Below, in pieces: positions 23,446 through 31,476 of a stretch of DNA of 34,605 nt (its first letter is position 1; every line of letters begins with the position of its first letter). The stretch comes from Zoogloea sp035335645 (GTDB taxonomy: Bacteria > Pseudomonadota > Gammaproteobacteria > Burkholderiales > Rhodocyclaceae). The stretch is taken from NCBI GenBank assembly GCA_035335645.1, contig DAOQMM010000027.1:1-34605 (forward strand), given 5' to 3'. Below the pieces are notes generated by a model, which had not been told where the DNA came from, made no database searches, and saw nothing but the letters and a program-made list of their open reading frames with translations. The position numbers were made by a program, and so were the translations under genes.

Positions 23446-24636
23446 TCAGGCGCCGGGCTTCGGGGCCTGAAGCCGCGTCCACAGCGCCACCCCCACCAGC
23501 CCCAGGGCCATGAAGCCGAGCATGCCGAAGGCCAGGCCCGGCACGGTCCGCCACAGGGCGGGCGCGACCAGGCTGGCCGATACCGCGCTGGTCATCATCT
23601 GCAGGAAGCTCTGGCAGCTCGCCGCCAGGCCCCGGTTGGCCGGAAAGTACTCCAGCGCCAGCAGGGTCAGGCTGGGCATGGCCACGGCCATGCCGAAGTT
23701 GTAGACCATCACCGGCAGCACCGAGACCGGGATGCCCGGCGCCAGGAGCAGGCTCACGCCGACGTTCAAGGCACATGCGAGGGCCATCACGGCGTAGCCG
23801 AGAGCCACCGTGCGGGTCTGGCTGAGGCGCCCGGCGAGCCGTGCCGAGAGGGCCGAACCGCTCATCATGCCCACCACGCCGGGGATGAAGAGCCAGCCGA
23901 ACTCCCGCTCCGACAGGCCCAGGTGAGTCATCAGGAACACCGGCGCCGACAGCACGTAGATGAAGAATCCATTGAAGTTGAACCCCACCGCCAGAGTCAA
24001 CAGCAGGAAACCGGCATGACGGAAGGCGTCCCGGTAGCTGCGCGCGAGGCTGGCCGGATGCAGCGGACGACGCTCGGACGGGGCGAGGGTTTCCGGCAGG
24101 CCGACGGCGGTGAGCAGGGCCAGCACCAGGCCGAGCACGGAGAGAAAGACGAACACCGCGCGCCAGCCGAACAGGCTGAAGATCCAGCCACCGAGGATGG
24201 GCGCCAGGGCCGGACCGAGGGCAAAGGCCATCGCCACGTGGCTCATCAGGCGCTGGGCGCGGGGGCCTTCGTGCAGATCGCGCACCACGGCGCGGCCGAT
24301 CACCATGCCGGCGCCAGCCGTGATCCCCTGCAGCGCCCGTCCGGCCATCAGCATCTCCAGGCTGCTGGCGAAGACGCACACCAGCGACGCCAGCCCGAAC
24401 AGCAGCATGGAACCGACGATCACCGGCTTGCGCCCCCAGGCATCCGACAGGGCTCCATGCCACAGCACCATCGCGCCCATGGGCAGCATGTAGGCGGTGA
24501 GGGTGAGCTGGACCTGCTCCGGCGTGGCGTGGAGTTCCGCCCCGATGGCGTGAAAGGCCGGCAGGTAGGTGTCGATGGAGAAAGGGCCGACGGTGGCGAG
24601 GGCTGCGAGCAGCGCCGCCAGCTGGACGTAGGGCAT
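23446..24636 (-). CDS. Bcr/CflA family multidrug efflux MFS transporter
   Basis: 396-residue inner-membrane transporter with twelve predicted membrane segments. The first segment contains SIDTYLPAF (20-28), the acidic motif of Bcr/CflA drug:proton antiporters. The MFS motif A is GALSDAWGRKPV (61-72), and ALQGITAGAGMVIGRAVVRD is the motif C-like region. The substrate cannot be predicted. It ends 15 bp from the DUF5666 gene on the opposite strand and is the last gene of the minus-strand series after comM and a small membrane protein. Confidence 0.92.
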   Translation of the reverse strand: MPYVQLAALLAALATVGPFSIDTYLPAFHAIGAELHATPEQVQLTLTAYMLPMGAMVLWHGALSDAWGRKPVIVGSMLLFGLASLVCVFASSLEMLMAGRALQGITAGAGMVIGRAVVRDLHEGPRAQRLMSHVAMAFALGPALAPILGGWIFSLFGWRAVFVFLSVLGLVLALLTAVGLPETLAPSERRPLHPASLARSYRDAFRHAGFLLLTLAVGFNFNGFFIYVLSAPVFLMTHLGLSEREFGWLFIPGVVGMMSGSALSARLAGRLSQTRTVALGYAVMALACALNVGVSLLLAPGIPVSVLPVMVYNFGMAVAMPSLTLLALEYFPANRGLAASCQSFLQMMTSAVSASLVAPALWRTVPGLAFGMLGFMALGLVGVALWTRLQAPKPGA

Positions 24637-24686
24637 GGAAGACCTTGCGGGGCGCGCCGGGGCCCGGGCGCGCGACGGGAGCCGGC

Positions 24687-25085
24687 TTACTCGACGGCGT
24701 GAACCTGGCTCACGAAATAGCCGGTCTCACCGAAGCAGGTGGTGGGGATGCCCACGTGCTGATCGTAGGTCAGGGACACGCGCTTGCCCATCACCGCGTT
24801 GATGTCGGTGGCGACCTTCTCGTCGCGGACCGTGAAGCGGAAGATCTCGGGCAGGCTGCCGGGAATGGCGACGATGGCCAGCTCGCCTTCCCAGGTTTTG
24901 CACAGCCAGCCCTTCTTGGAGAACTTCTGCACGTAGCCGGCGCGTTCGCCGTTGGAGTAACTCCAGCTGAGCACGAGCCAGGTGTAAGCCGCCACAAGGG
25001 CGGCAACGATCACAAAAAATCCGATCAGCGAGACCAGCCATTTCTTGCTGCTGCGCGGTGCAGCCGGTGCGGGGGAGACGCTCAC
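24687..25085 (-). CDS. Conserved small membrane protein, function unknown
   Basis: 132 residues. One membrane segment (about residues 16-38) is followed by a periplasmic domain with SNGERAGYVQKFSKKGWLCK, GELAIVAIP, FTVRDEKVA and PTTCFGETGYFV. Two cysteines lie in the exported part. I recognise it as a conserved betaproteobacterial protein without a name. The GTG at 25085 is preceded by GGAG six bases upstream. The open frame also includes a TTG start at 25097, but that TTG lies over the ribosome site. It begins 18 bp after the comM stop and probably shares its transcript. Confidence 0.72.
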   Translation of the reverse strand: MSVSPAPAAPRSSKKWLVSLIGFFVIVAALVAAYTWLVLSWSYSNGERAGYVQKFSKKGWLCKTWEGELAIVAIPGSLPEIFRFTVRDEKVATDINAVMGKRVSLTYDQHVGIPTTCFGETGYFVSQVHAVE

Positions 25086-25103
25086 TTTCAGCTCCAAGGG
25101 GGA

Positions 25104-26603
25104 TCAGACGGTTCCGGGCAGTCCGCGGCGGCTCTGCACCGCTTCGGCCACGTGGGCGGCACCCACGTCGGGGCGGCCCGCCAGGTCGGCGATTGTACGC
25201 GCGACCCGCAAGATGCGATGGTACCCCCGCGCGGACAAGCCGAGCCGGGCGATGGCGGTCTGTAACAGATTCACGCCGGCGGCGTCCGGCCGGCACCAGC
25301 GGTCCACCTCGGCCCCGCCCAGGTCGGCATTGGCCTTGCCCTGTCGGGCCTGCTGCACGGCCCGTGCGGTGGCGACCCGCTCGCGCACGGCGGCAGTGGG
25401 CTCGCCGGCCGGTGCGGCCTGCAGGTCGGCGGCCGGCAGGGCGGGGACTTCCAGGAGCAGGTCGATGCGGTCCAGCAAGGGGCCGGAGAGCTTGCCGCGA
25501 TAGCGCGCGACCTGGTCCGGCGTGCACCGGCAGCGGCCGTCGGGGTGCCCCAGGTAGCCGCAGGGGCAGGGATTCATCGCCGCCACGAGCTGGAAGCGGG
25601 CGGGAAAGTCCGCCCGCCGCGCGGCGCGGGAGACGGTGATGTGGCCGTTCTCGAGGGGCTCGCGGAGGGCTTCGAGGACGCGCCGGTCGAATTCGGGCAG
25701 CTCGTCGAGGAACAGCACGCCCTGGTGGGCGAGGCTGATCTCGCCGGGGCGCGGGGTACTGCCGCCGCCGACAATGGCGGCCACCGAGGCGCCGTGATGG
25801 GGACTGCGCCACGGCCGCTGGCGCCAGCGCTCGGGCCGGAAGCTGCCATCCACCGACTGGATCGCGGCGCTCTCCAGCGCCTCGACGTCGTCCATGGGCG
25901 GCAGCAGGCCGGGCAGGCGCTGGGCCAGCATGGATTTGCCGGTGCCCGGCGGACCGAACAGGAGCAGGGAATGGCGCCCGGCGGCGGCCACTTCGAGGGC
26001 GCGACGCGCAGGTGCCTGGCCTTTCACGTCGGCCAGGTCGGGGTAGCTGACCTCGGCCAGCAGCGGCGCGCCGGCGTAGGGCGCCAGCGGCGTGTGGCCG
26101 CACAGGTGCGCCGCCACGTCCAGCAGACTGGCCGCCGGCAGCAGGACAAGGCCGTCCACCAGGGCCGCCTCGGCGGCGTTGGCAGTGGGCAGGATCAGGC
26201 GCCGACCGCTGCCCGCGGCCTGACGGGCCAGGGCCAGAGCGCCACGCACCGGGCGCAGTTCGCCGGTAAGGGACAGCTCGCCGGCGAATTCGTACCCGGC
26301 CAGGGCCTCGGCGGGGATCTGGCCGGAGGCGGCGAGGATGCCCAGGGCAATGGGCAGGTCGAAGCAGCCGCCTTCCTTGGGCAGATCGGCGGGGGCCAGA
26401 TTGACGGTGATGCGCCGCTGGGGAAATTCGAACTGGCTGGTCTGCAGCGCGGCGCGGACCCGGTCGCGGGCCTCGCGCACCTCCATGTCGGGCAGGCCGA
26501 CCAGGGTGAAGGCGGGCAGGCCGTTGGCCAGGTGCACCTCGACGATCACCTCGGGGGCCTGCATGCCGGCCAGGGCGCGGCTCTTCAGGAGTGCCAGGGA
26601 CAT
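25104..26603 (-). CDS. comM: YifB/ComM family Mg chelatase-like AAA+ ATPase
   Basis: 499 residues. The N-terminal Lon/ChlI-type domain (about 1-165) begins MSLALLKSRALAGMQAPEV and contains GLPAFTLVGLPD. The AAA+ domain has Walker A GPPGTGKS (217-224) and Walker B GVLFLDELPEF (295-305). A Cys cluster (C346, C348, C358, C360) in NPCPCGYLGHPDGRCRC is a family hallmark and may bind metal. ComM is a hexameric helicase that drives branch migration during integration of DNA taken up by natural transformation, so the host may be competent. The ATG at 26603 matches the family start; the longer frame to 26669 is ignored. Confidence 0.94.
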   Translation of the reverse strand: MSLALLKSRALAGMQAPEVIVEVHLANGLPAFTLVGLPDMEVREARDRVRAALQTSQFEFPQRRITVNLAPADLPKEGGCFDLPIALGILAASGQIPAEALAGYEFAGELSLTGELRPVRGALALARQAAGSGRRLILPTANAAEAALVDGLVLLPAASLLDVAAHLCGHTPLAPYAGAPLLAEVSYPDLADVKGQAPARRALEVAAAGRHSLLLFGPPGTGKSMLAQRLPGLLPPMDDVEALESAAIQSVDGSFRPERWRQRPWRSPHHGASVAAIVGGGSTPRPGEISLAHQGVLFLDELPEFDRRVLEALREPLENGHITVSRAARRADFPARFQLVAAMNPCPCGYLGHPDGRCRCTPDQVARYRGKLSGPLLDRIDLLLEVPALPAADLQAAPAGEPTAAVRERVATARAVQQARQGKANADLGGAEVDRWCRPDAAGVNLLQTAIARLGLSARGYHRILRVARTIADLAGRPDVGAAHVAEAVQSRRGLPGTV

Positions 26604-26673
26604 GATCCGGATCGCATGCAAAGCCGTGAGTGTAGCCTGTACGGACGTACCGTGGGATGCCCGTCGCATGGTT

Positions 26674-27945
26674 TCAGCGGCCGACCGGCAGGGTGAGCTG
26701 GGGACCGGGGCCGGTCTTGCCGGCGAGCTCCAGGCGGGCCAGCTCCATCAGCAGGGAGAAGGTGGATTTGCTGTCGGTGTCCCGATCATCCACGTAAAAC
26801 CAGTGGTCGCGGTAGCGCACCGCCACGTGGGCGTCCGCCGGACGGGCGTCGGCGGCGCTGGCGCGGACGCGGAACAGGCCGATCATCACCCGCTGCCAGT
26901 CGAAGGGCGTGCCGTCCGCGTCGCGGGTGAGGGTGACGACGCCCCGTTCCAGATGCGCGGGCGGCACGTCTACGCCGAGGCTCACGTAATACAGGGCCTG
27001 GAGCAGGGATCGGGTTTCCAGGTCAATCTGGGTGAGGCCACCGCGGGGCTGCTGTTCCCGGAAGGGTGGCAGCGCCTCCTGGGTGACGGCGTACTGCAGG
27101 AGGCCCGGCTTGAGCCGGAAAGCACTCAGGAAGCGCTGCGTCGCCTCCGCGTTCACGGCCGACGGGGCGATCTGCAGGGTCGGGCGGGTGAATCTGCGGA
27201 CCAGGCTCCAGCTGCGGCCGTCCTCATCGGGGCGGTACACGTATCCCGAGCGGGCCGCCTCGATCACGTCGCGAGGCGTCACCGCGGTGGCGGGCAGCGG
27301 GCCGCCGAGCAGTTCTTCCTGTTCTTCCACGCCGAAGACGACGTCGCCCCGATCCTGCAGACGCTGCAAGGCGTGCACGCCCTCGAGAAAGTCGTTGATG
27401 GGGGGCGCCTGGCGCGGCGTGGGGCCGCTGGCCGTCTGGGCGTTGGGCACCCAGTTGAGGTTTTCCAGATAGAGGCGGAACACCGTGGAGATGGGCCAGG
27501 TGGTCTTGGCCAGGTAGACCAGACCTTCAAGGGGAAGGGGCGTAAACAGCTTGCGCGTGAACTCCTGGTCGTCCAGAGGCGTGAAGCTGAAGGTGGGCCG
27601 GTCGGCGCGGGTGGCCTGGGCCTGGGGCAGCATGGCGGTGAAGCTGCGGTTGAGGTCACCGCCGGCGGCCGTGAAGAAGGGCAGCAGTCCGAGGCTCTGG
27701 GCCACCTCGAACTGGGCGGCGATGCCGGTCACGGCAAGGCTGCTGGGCGTGTCGGTGTAGCGCAGTCGGACGATGTTGAGGAGGAGCTGCTCCTCCGCGG
27801 TGCGCTTGAGGGCTTCGTTGTACTGCAGGCGGGTCTGGTCGATGGCCGGCGGACCGATGCCGGCACAGGCGGCCAGCAGTGGCACGGACATGCAGGCGGC
27901 CAGGAGGTGGCGGACAGACCGGCTGGAGCGGAACGCGGGGATCAT
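26674..27945 (-). CDS. Large predicted lipoprotein, function unknown
   Basis: 423 residues. The signal peptide ends in the lipobox LLAAC with C27. Just after it comes a conserved-looking block, YNEALKRTAEEQLLLNIVRL followed by RYTDTPSSLAVTGI (about 42-75), that I have seen in unannotated proteobacterial lipoproteins. No catalytic motif is visible. The C-terminal third has VRYRDHWFYVDDRDTDSKST, then FSLLMELARLELAG. The ATG at 27945 is the first with a signal peptide directly after it; an extension to 27996 is not signal-like. It lies between yceI and comM on the same strand, but the hairpin at 28008 may separate it from yceI. Confidence 0.7.
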   Translation of the reverse strand: MIPAFRSSRSVRHLLAACMSVPLLAACAGIGPPAIDQTRLQYNEALKRTAEEQLLLNIVRLRYTDTPSSLAVTGIAAQFEVAQSLGLLPFFTAAGGDLNRSFTAMLPQAQATRADRPTFSFTPLDDQEFTRKLFTPLPLEGLVYLAKTTWPISTVFRLYLENLNWVPNAQTASGPTPRQAPPINDFLEGVHALQRLQDRGDVVFGVEEQEELLGGPLPATAVTPRDVIEAARSGYVYRPDEDGRSWSLVRRFTRPTLQIAPSAVNAEATQRFLSAFRLKPGLLQYAVTQEALPPFREQQPRGGLTQIDLETRSLLQALYYVSLGVDVPPAHLERGVVTLTRDADGTPFDWQRVMIGLFRVRASAADARPADAHVAVRYRDHWFYVDDRDTDSKSTFSLLMELARLELAGKTGPGPQLTLPVGR

Positions 27946-28007
27946 GGCACGAGTGTGCCGCCCCAGGATGACGGGGCCGTGACCGGGACCGCCCATCCTC
28001 CGGGAAG

Positions 28008-28026
28008 GCCGGGCACCATGCCCGGC
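28008..28026 (-). terminator. Candidate 3' hairpin after yceI
   Basis: GCCGGGCA-CCA-TGCCCGGC is a perfect 8 bp stem with a three-base loop, six bases downstream of the yceI stop. No T-run follows on the minus strand. Confidence 0.4.
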
Positions 28027-28031
28027 GGGAT

Positions 28032-28607
28032 TCAGTCGCGGAAGGCTTCGACGGCGATGATCAGGCGCACTTCGTCGCTGACGGACGGAATGTTGCGGGT
28101 CATGCCGAACTCGGAACGCTTCAGCCGGCCGGTGATGTCGGCGCCACAGGTCTCCCGCTTGTTGAGCGGGTTGGGCGCACAGTGGACGCGCTGCAGCGTG
28201 AGCGTGAGGGGACGCGACACACCCAGCAGGGTCACCGTGCCCTCGGCTGCCACCGGCGTGTCGCCGTCAAACACCAGGCGCGTGGACCGGAAGCTCACGG
28301 CGGGAAACTCGGCGACGTTGAAGAAGTTCTCGCCGCGCATGTTCTCGTTCCACTTGGCGAAGCCCATGTCCAGGGCCGCCGCATCGAGACTGACATCCAC
28401 CGTGCCGCTGCGGGCGGCCCGGTCGAGCACGATCTTGCCGCTGCTGCGGCTGAAGCGGCCACGCTGGGTGGACAGGCCCAGGTGGTCGGTCTCGAAGATC
28501 ACGTGGGTGTGGTTCGGATCGATGCTGTAGGACACCGGCTCCGCCCGCACGGGCAGAACCCCGCCGACGGTCAGGAGCGCAGCCAGCGCACAACGCAGGG
28601 CCGACAT
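28032..28607 (-). CDS. YceI family protein
   Basis: 191-residue exported protein with a signal peptide ending PVRA before EPVSYSID. The YceI lipocalin-like fold is recognised from SIDPNHTHVIFETDHLGLST, GKIVLDRAARSGTVDVSLD, KWNENMRGENFFNVAEFP and GVSRPLTLTL. Members bind isoprenoid lipids such as polyprenyl chains in a beta-barrel. It starts only three bases after the ubiK stop, so the two are co-transcribed. A cysteine pair (HCAPN, ETCGAD) could form a disulfide. The ligand here is unknown; a link to quinones is suggested by the neighbour UbiK but is inference. Confidence 0.9.
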   Translation of the reverse strand: MSALRCALAALLTVGGVLPVRAEPVSYSIDPNHTHVIFETDHLGLSTQRGRFSRSSGKIVLDRAARSGTVDVSLDAAALDMGFAKWNENMRGENFFNVAEFPAVSFRSTRLVFDGDTPVAAEGTVTLLGVSRPLTLTLQRVHCAPNPLNKRETCGADITGRLKRSEFGMTRNIPSVSDEVRLIIAVEAFRD

Positions 28608-28610
28608 GTT

Positions 28611-28871
28611 TCAGACGCCTTCGGCAGGCGGACGCTTGGCCAGCTCGGCCTCCAGGTGGGCGACCCGGTGTTCGAGTTCGGCAAGCTTTTCGCGGGTACG
28701 CGCCAGCACGTCGCGCTGGACCTCGAATTCCTCGCGGGTCACCAGATCAAGCTTGGAAAAGCCGCTGGCGAGCAGGGCACGGGCATTTTTCTCCAGATCG
28801 CGGGCCGGACTGTTGGCAAGCAGCTCAGACACTTTGGAGCCGATTTCGTCGAGGATCTTCGGATTGGCCAT
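28611..28871 (-). CDS. ubiK: Ubiquinone biosynthesis accessory factor UbiK (BMFP/YqiC family)
   Basis: 86 residues. It begins MANPKILDEIGSKVSELLAN, then has KNARALLASGFSKLDLVTREEF and a heptad coiled coil (about 50-80) ending in a short Pro-rich tail. UbiK assists the later steps of aerobic ubiquinone synthesis and binds UbiJ; family members also have membrane-fusing activity. AGGAG precedes the ATG at 28871. The longer open frame upstream runs through the intergenic region and the assembly gap and is not real. It is divergent from the porin-glnK-amtB unit. Confidence 0.93.
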   Translation of the reverse strand: MANPKILDEIGSKVSELLANSPARDLEKNARALLASGFSKLDLVTREEFEVQRDVLARTREKLAELEHRVAHLEAELAKRPPAEGV

Positions 28872-28978
28872 GGCAGGACTCCTGTACACGATAGAGGGCA
28901 TTCCGGGCGACCCGGAGCAAGGTCCGAGTGTAGCACCGGGTCTGCGCGCCGCGACGGCATGCCCATGCACCCGAATGG

Positions 28979-28995
28979 CGCACCGACTTGGTGCA
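28979..28995. promoter_or_regulatory. NtrC binding site
   Basis: CGCACC-GACTT-GGTGCA matches the NtrC consensus TGCACC-N5-GGTGCA except for the first base. It lies about 130 bp upstream of the expected transcription start of the porin-glnK-amtB unit, a normal distance for an NtrC enhancer. Confidence 0.72.
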
Positions 28996-28997
28996 AC

Positions 28998-29033
28998 ATT
29001 CCAACTTGGTGCGCACGATAAAAATTGCGCACC
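28998..29033. promoter_or_regulatory. Possible further NtrC half-sites
   Basis: AACTTGGTGC (29003-29012) repeats the right half of the first NtrC site 18 bp away, but its left half is poor. GGTGCGCA (29008-29015) and TGCGCACC (29026-29033) form an 8+8 inverted repeat with a 10 bp AT-rich centre. These may be weaker enhancer sites that cooperate with the first. Confidence 0.4.
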
Positions 29034-29089
29034 GCAATAGGTCACGAAAAACAAGTTTAACTTACTGTTTACAAAAGAATTAATGTTTT

Positions 29090-29105
29090 TGGCACATGCT
29101 TTGCT
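29090..29105 (+). promoter_or_regulatory. Sigma-54 (RpoN) promoter
   Basis: TGGCAC-ATGCT-TTGCT matches the RpoN consensus TGGCAC-N5-TTGCW completely, with the GG (29091-29092) and GC (29103-29104) separated by the required 10 bases. Transcription should start near 29116, about 30 bases before the porin ATG. An AT-rich stretch upstream (29041-29090) fits DNA bending between enhancer and promoter. Confidence 0.88.
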
Positions 29106-29144
29106 ATACAGTTCTGCCAACTTTGCAAACAGGAGATTCCTACC

Positions 29145-29517
29145 ATGCGCAAGACCGTCCTTGCTTCCGCCCTGCTCGCTTCCTTTGTGGCCGCCCCCGC
29201 CGTCAGCTTTGCCGAAGACGCCGCGCCTGCCGCGCCCGCCTTCACCAGCAACGTGACCCTGGCGTCCGAGTACATCTACCGCGGCATCGGCCAGACCAAC
29301 CGCAAGCCCGCCATCCAGGGCGGCTTCGACTACGCCCATTCCAGCGGCCTGTACGTCGGCACCTGGGCGTCCAACNNNNNNNNNNNNNNNNNNNNNNNNN
29401 NNNNNNNNNNNNNNNNNNNNNNNNNNNNNNNNNNNNNNNNNNNNNNNNNNNNNNNNNNNNNNNNNNNNNNNNNNNGGCAACGGCCGCGTGCTGTTCTCCG
29501 TGACCCGCACGTTCTAA
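29145..29517 (+). CDS. TorF family putative porin, interrupted by assembly gap
   Basis: The signal peptide (about 1-23, ending SFA) is followed by FTSNVTLASEYIYRGIGQTN, then RKPAIQGGFDYAHSSGLYVG, the start of the TorF (Gcw_chp) outer-membrane family. The last visible stretch before the gap is TWASN. After the 100 N the frame GNGRVLFSVTRTF ends in phenylalanine and a TAA, as expected for an outer-membrane barrel. The two parts are not in one frame across the 100 N, so the gap length is a placeholder and at least 100 residues are missing. TorF porins of this type are commonly next to glnK-amtB. An RpoN promoter drives it, so it may admit nitrogen compounds; that is inference. Confidence 0.8.
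29376..29475. other. Assembly gap of 100 N
   Basis: Exactly 100 unknown bases inside the porin gene. The round number suggests a scaffolding gap of unknown true size. A barrel of about 230-250 residues would need far more sequence than the gap provides. Confidence 0.97.
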
Positions 29518-29572
29518 TTTCGAACTGGCATGGCGGCCCGGTGACGGGTCGCCCAGCATGAGGAATACCGTC

Positions 29573-29911
29573 ATGAAACTCGTTACCGCCATCATCAAGC
29601 CCTTCAAGCTCGACGAAGTGCGTGAGGCTCTGTCCGCCATCGGCGTGCAAGGCATCACGGTCACCGAGGTCAAGGGTTTCGGCCGGCAGAAAGGTCACAC
29701 CGAGCTGTACCGGGGCGCCGAATACGTCGTCGACTTCCTGCCCAAGGTGAAGATCGAAGCCGCCGTGCAGACCGAAATCCTCGACCAGGTGATCGAAGCC
29801 ATCGAAAAGTCCGCCAGCACCGGCAAGATCGGTGACGGCAAGATCTTCGTGTTCGATCTGGAACAGGCCATCCGCATCCGTACCGGCGAGTCCGGTAACG
29901 AAGCGCTGTAA
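29573..29911 (+). CDS. glnK: Nitrogen regulatory protein P-II
   Basis: 112-residue trimeric signalling protein that senses ATP/ADP and 2-oxoglutarate and controls AmtB and nitrogen regulators. It begins MKLVTAIIKPFKLDEVREAL. The T-loop is GRQKGHTELYRGAEYVVDFLPKVK-like in sequence, with Y51 as the uridylylation site. The C-terminal GKIGDGKIFVF matches the nucleotide-binding B/C loop. GAGGAA lies before the ATG at 29573; an upstream ATG at 29558 overlaps the ribosome site and is rejected. It follows the porin by 55 bp and precedes amtB by 15 bp, so it is GlnK by context. Confidence 0.95.
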   Translation: MKLVTAIIKPFKLDEVREALSAIGVQGITVTEVKGFGRQKGHTELYRGAEYVVDFLPKVKIEAAVQTEILDQVIEAIEKSASTGKIGDGKIFVFDLEQAIRIRTGESGNEAL

Positions 29912-29926
29912 GGGAGCGTTCTTATC

Positions 29927-31453
29927 ATGAAAAAGTTCGTAGCTGTCCTGCTGACCGCCTTTGCGGTCAATTTTGCGGGCGGCGCGCTGGCGGATGACAA
30001 GCCCGCCGCGCCAGCCGCAGCCGTCACGGCACCCGCCGAGGCCAAGCCGGCCGAAGCCCCCGCCGCCGAAGCCAAGCCCGCCGAAGCGGCCCCCGCTGCC
30101 GCTGCCGAAGCCGCCCCGGCCGAAGCCGCTGCCGCGCCGGTGCCCCCCAACAAGGGCGACAACGCCTGGCTGATCGTCGCCACCGCCTTCGTCATCCTGA
30201 TGTCCATCCCTGGCCTGGCCCTGTTCTACGGCGGCCTGGTCCGTGCCAAGAACATGCTGTCGGTGCTCCTGCAGGTGTTCACGGTGTTCTCGCTGATCAG
30301 CGTCCTGTGGGTGCTGTACGGCTACTCCGTGGCCTTCACCGAGGGCAACGCCTTCTTCGGCGGTCTGGACAAGGTCTTCCTGAAGGGCATCACGCCGGAT
30401 TCCGTGGCGGCCACCTTCAGCAAGGCCACCAACATCTCCGAGTTCATCTACGTGGCCTTCCAGGGCGCCTTCGCGGCGATCACCGTGGCCCTGATCCTCG
30501 GCGCCTTCGCCGAGCGCATCAAGTTCTCGGCCGTGCTGCTGTTCTCCGTGCTGTGGTTCACCTTCAGCTACCTGCCCATCGCCCACATGGTGTGGTTCTG
30601 GGCCGGTCCGGACGCCTACACCTCCGCCGAAGCGGCCGATGCGGCCAACGCGACGGCCGGCTGGCTGTTCCAGAAGGGCGCCCTCGACTTCGCCGGCGGC
30701 ACCGTGGTGCACATCAACGCCGCCGTGGCCGGCCTGGTGGGTGCCTTCCTGGTGGGCAAGCGGATCGGCTTCGGTCGTGAATCCTTCGCGCCCCACAGCC
30801 TGACCCTGACCATCGTCGGCGCCTCCCTGCTGTGGGTGGGCTGGTTCGGCTTCAACGCCGGTTCCGCCCTGGAAGCCAACGGCGTCGCCGCCCTGGCCTT
30901 CGTGAATACCTGGGTTGCCACCGCTGCCGCCGCCATGTCCTGGCTGCTGGCCGAATGGATCATCAAGGGCAAGCCCTCTGGCCTGGGCGCTGCTTCCGGT
31001 GCCGTGGCCGGCCTCGTGGCCATCACCCCCGCCTGCGGCTTCGTCGGTGTGGTCGGTGCCATCGTGATCGGTCTGCTTGCCGGCGTGGTCTGCCTGTGGG
31101 GTGTCAATGGTCTCAAGCGTATGCTCGGCGCCGACGACTCCCTGGACGTCTTCGGAGTGCACGGCGTGGGCGGCATCCTCGGCGCCACCCTGACCGGCGT
31201 GTTCGCGGCCCCCTCCCTGGGCGGCTCCGGCATTTGGGACTACGTGGCCAACAAGGCCGCCGACGCCTACTCCATCGGTGACCAGGTCGTGATCCAGCTG
31301 ACCGCCGTCGGCACCACCATCGTGTGGTCCGCCGTGGTGGCCTTCATCTCCTACAAGCTGGTCGACATGTTCATCGGTCTGCGCGTGCCGGAAGACGAAG
31401 AGCGCGAAGGTCTGGACGTCACCTCCCACGGCGAAACCGCTTACCATCAGTAA
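29927..31453 (+). CDS. amtB: Ammonium transporter with long N-terminal Ala/Pro/Glu-rich segment
   Basis: 508 residues. A signal peptide (about 1-22) is followed by an Ala/Pro/Glu/Lys repeat region (about 24-74) made of PAEAKPAEAP-like units. The transporter core starts at GDNAWLIVATAFVILMSIPG and has about eleven membrane segments. The twin pore histidines are H262 (GGTVVHINAAVAGL) and H412 (DVFGVHGVGGI), and FYGGLVRAKNML is the family signature. It conducts ammonia and is blocked by GlnK, the upstream neighbour. AGGGAGCG lies before the ATG. A strong terminator follows the stop. Confidence 0.96.
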   Translation: MKKFVAVLLTAFAVNFAGGALADDKPAAPAAAVTAPAEAKPAEAPAAEAKPAEAAPAAAAEAAPAEAAAAPVPPNKGDNAWLIVATAFVILMSIPGLALFYGGLVRAKNMLSVLLQVFTVFSLISVLWVLYGYSVAFTEGNAFFGGLDKVFLKGITPDSVAATFSKATNISEFIYVAFQGAFAAITVALILGAFAERIKFSAVLLFSVLWFTFSYLPIAHMVWFWAGPDAYTSAEAADAANATAGWLFQKGALDFAGGTVVHINAAVAGLVGAFLVGKRIGFGRESFAPHSLTLTIVGASLLWVGWFGFNAGSALEANGVAALAFVNTWVATAAAAMSWLLAEWIIKGKPSGLGAASGAVAGLVAITPACGFVGVVGAIVIGLLAGVVCLWGVNGLKRMLGADDSLDVFGVHGVGGILGATLTGVFAAPSLGGSGIWDYVANKAADAYSIGDQVVIQLTAVGTTIVWSAVVAFISYKLVDMFIGLRVPEDEEREGLDVTSHGETAYHQ

Positions 31454-31476
31454 CATCGGTAACAGGTTCCGTCGGC

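Noticed and set aside
30001..30150. Ala/Pro/Glu codon repeats in amtB as a CRISPR-like or tandem DNA repeat
   Set aside because: The repetition is at the protein level; the DNA units vary in length and sequence and have no spacers.
29330..31456. 708-residue minus-strand open frame opposite the porin, glnK and amtB
   Set aside because: Runs through the N gap and is Gly/His/Gln-rich; it is the antisense shadow of real genes.
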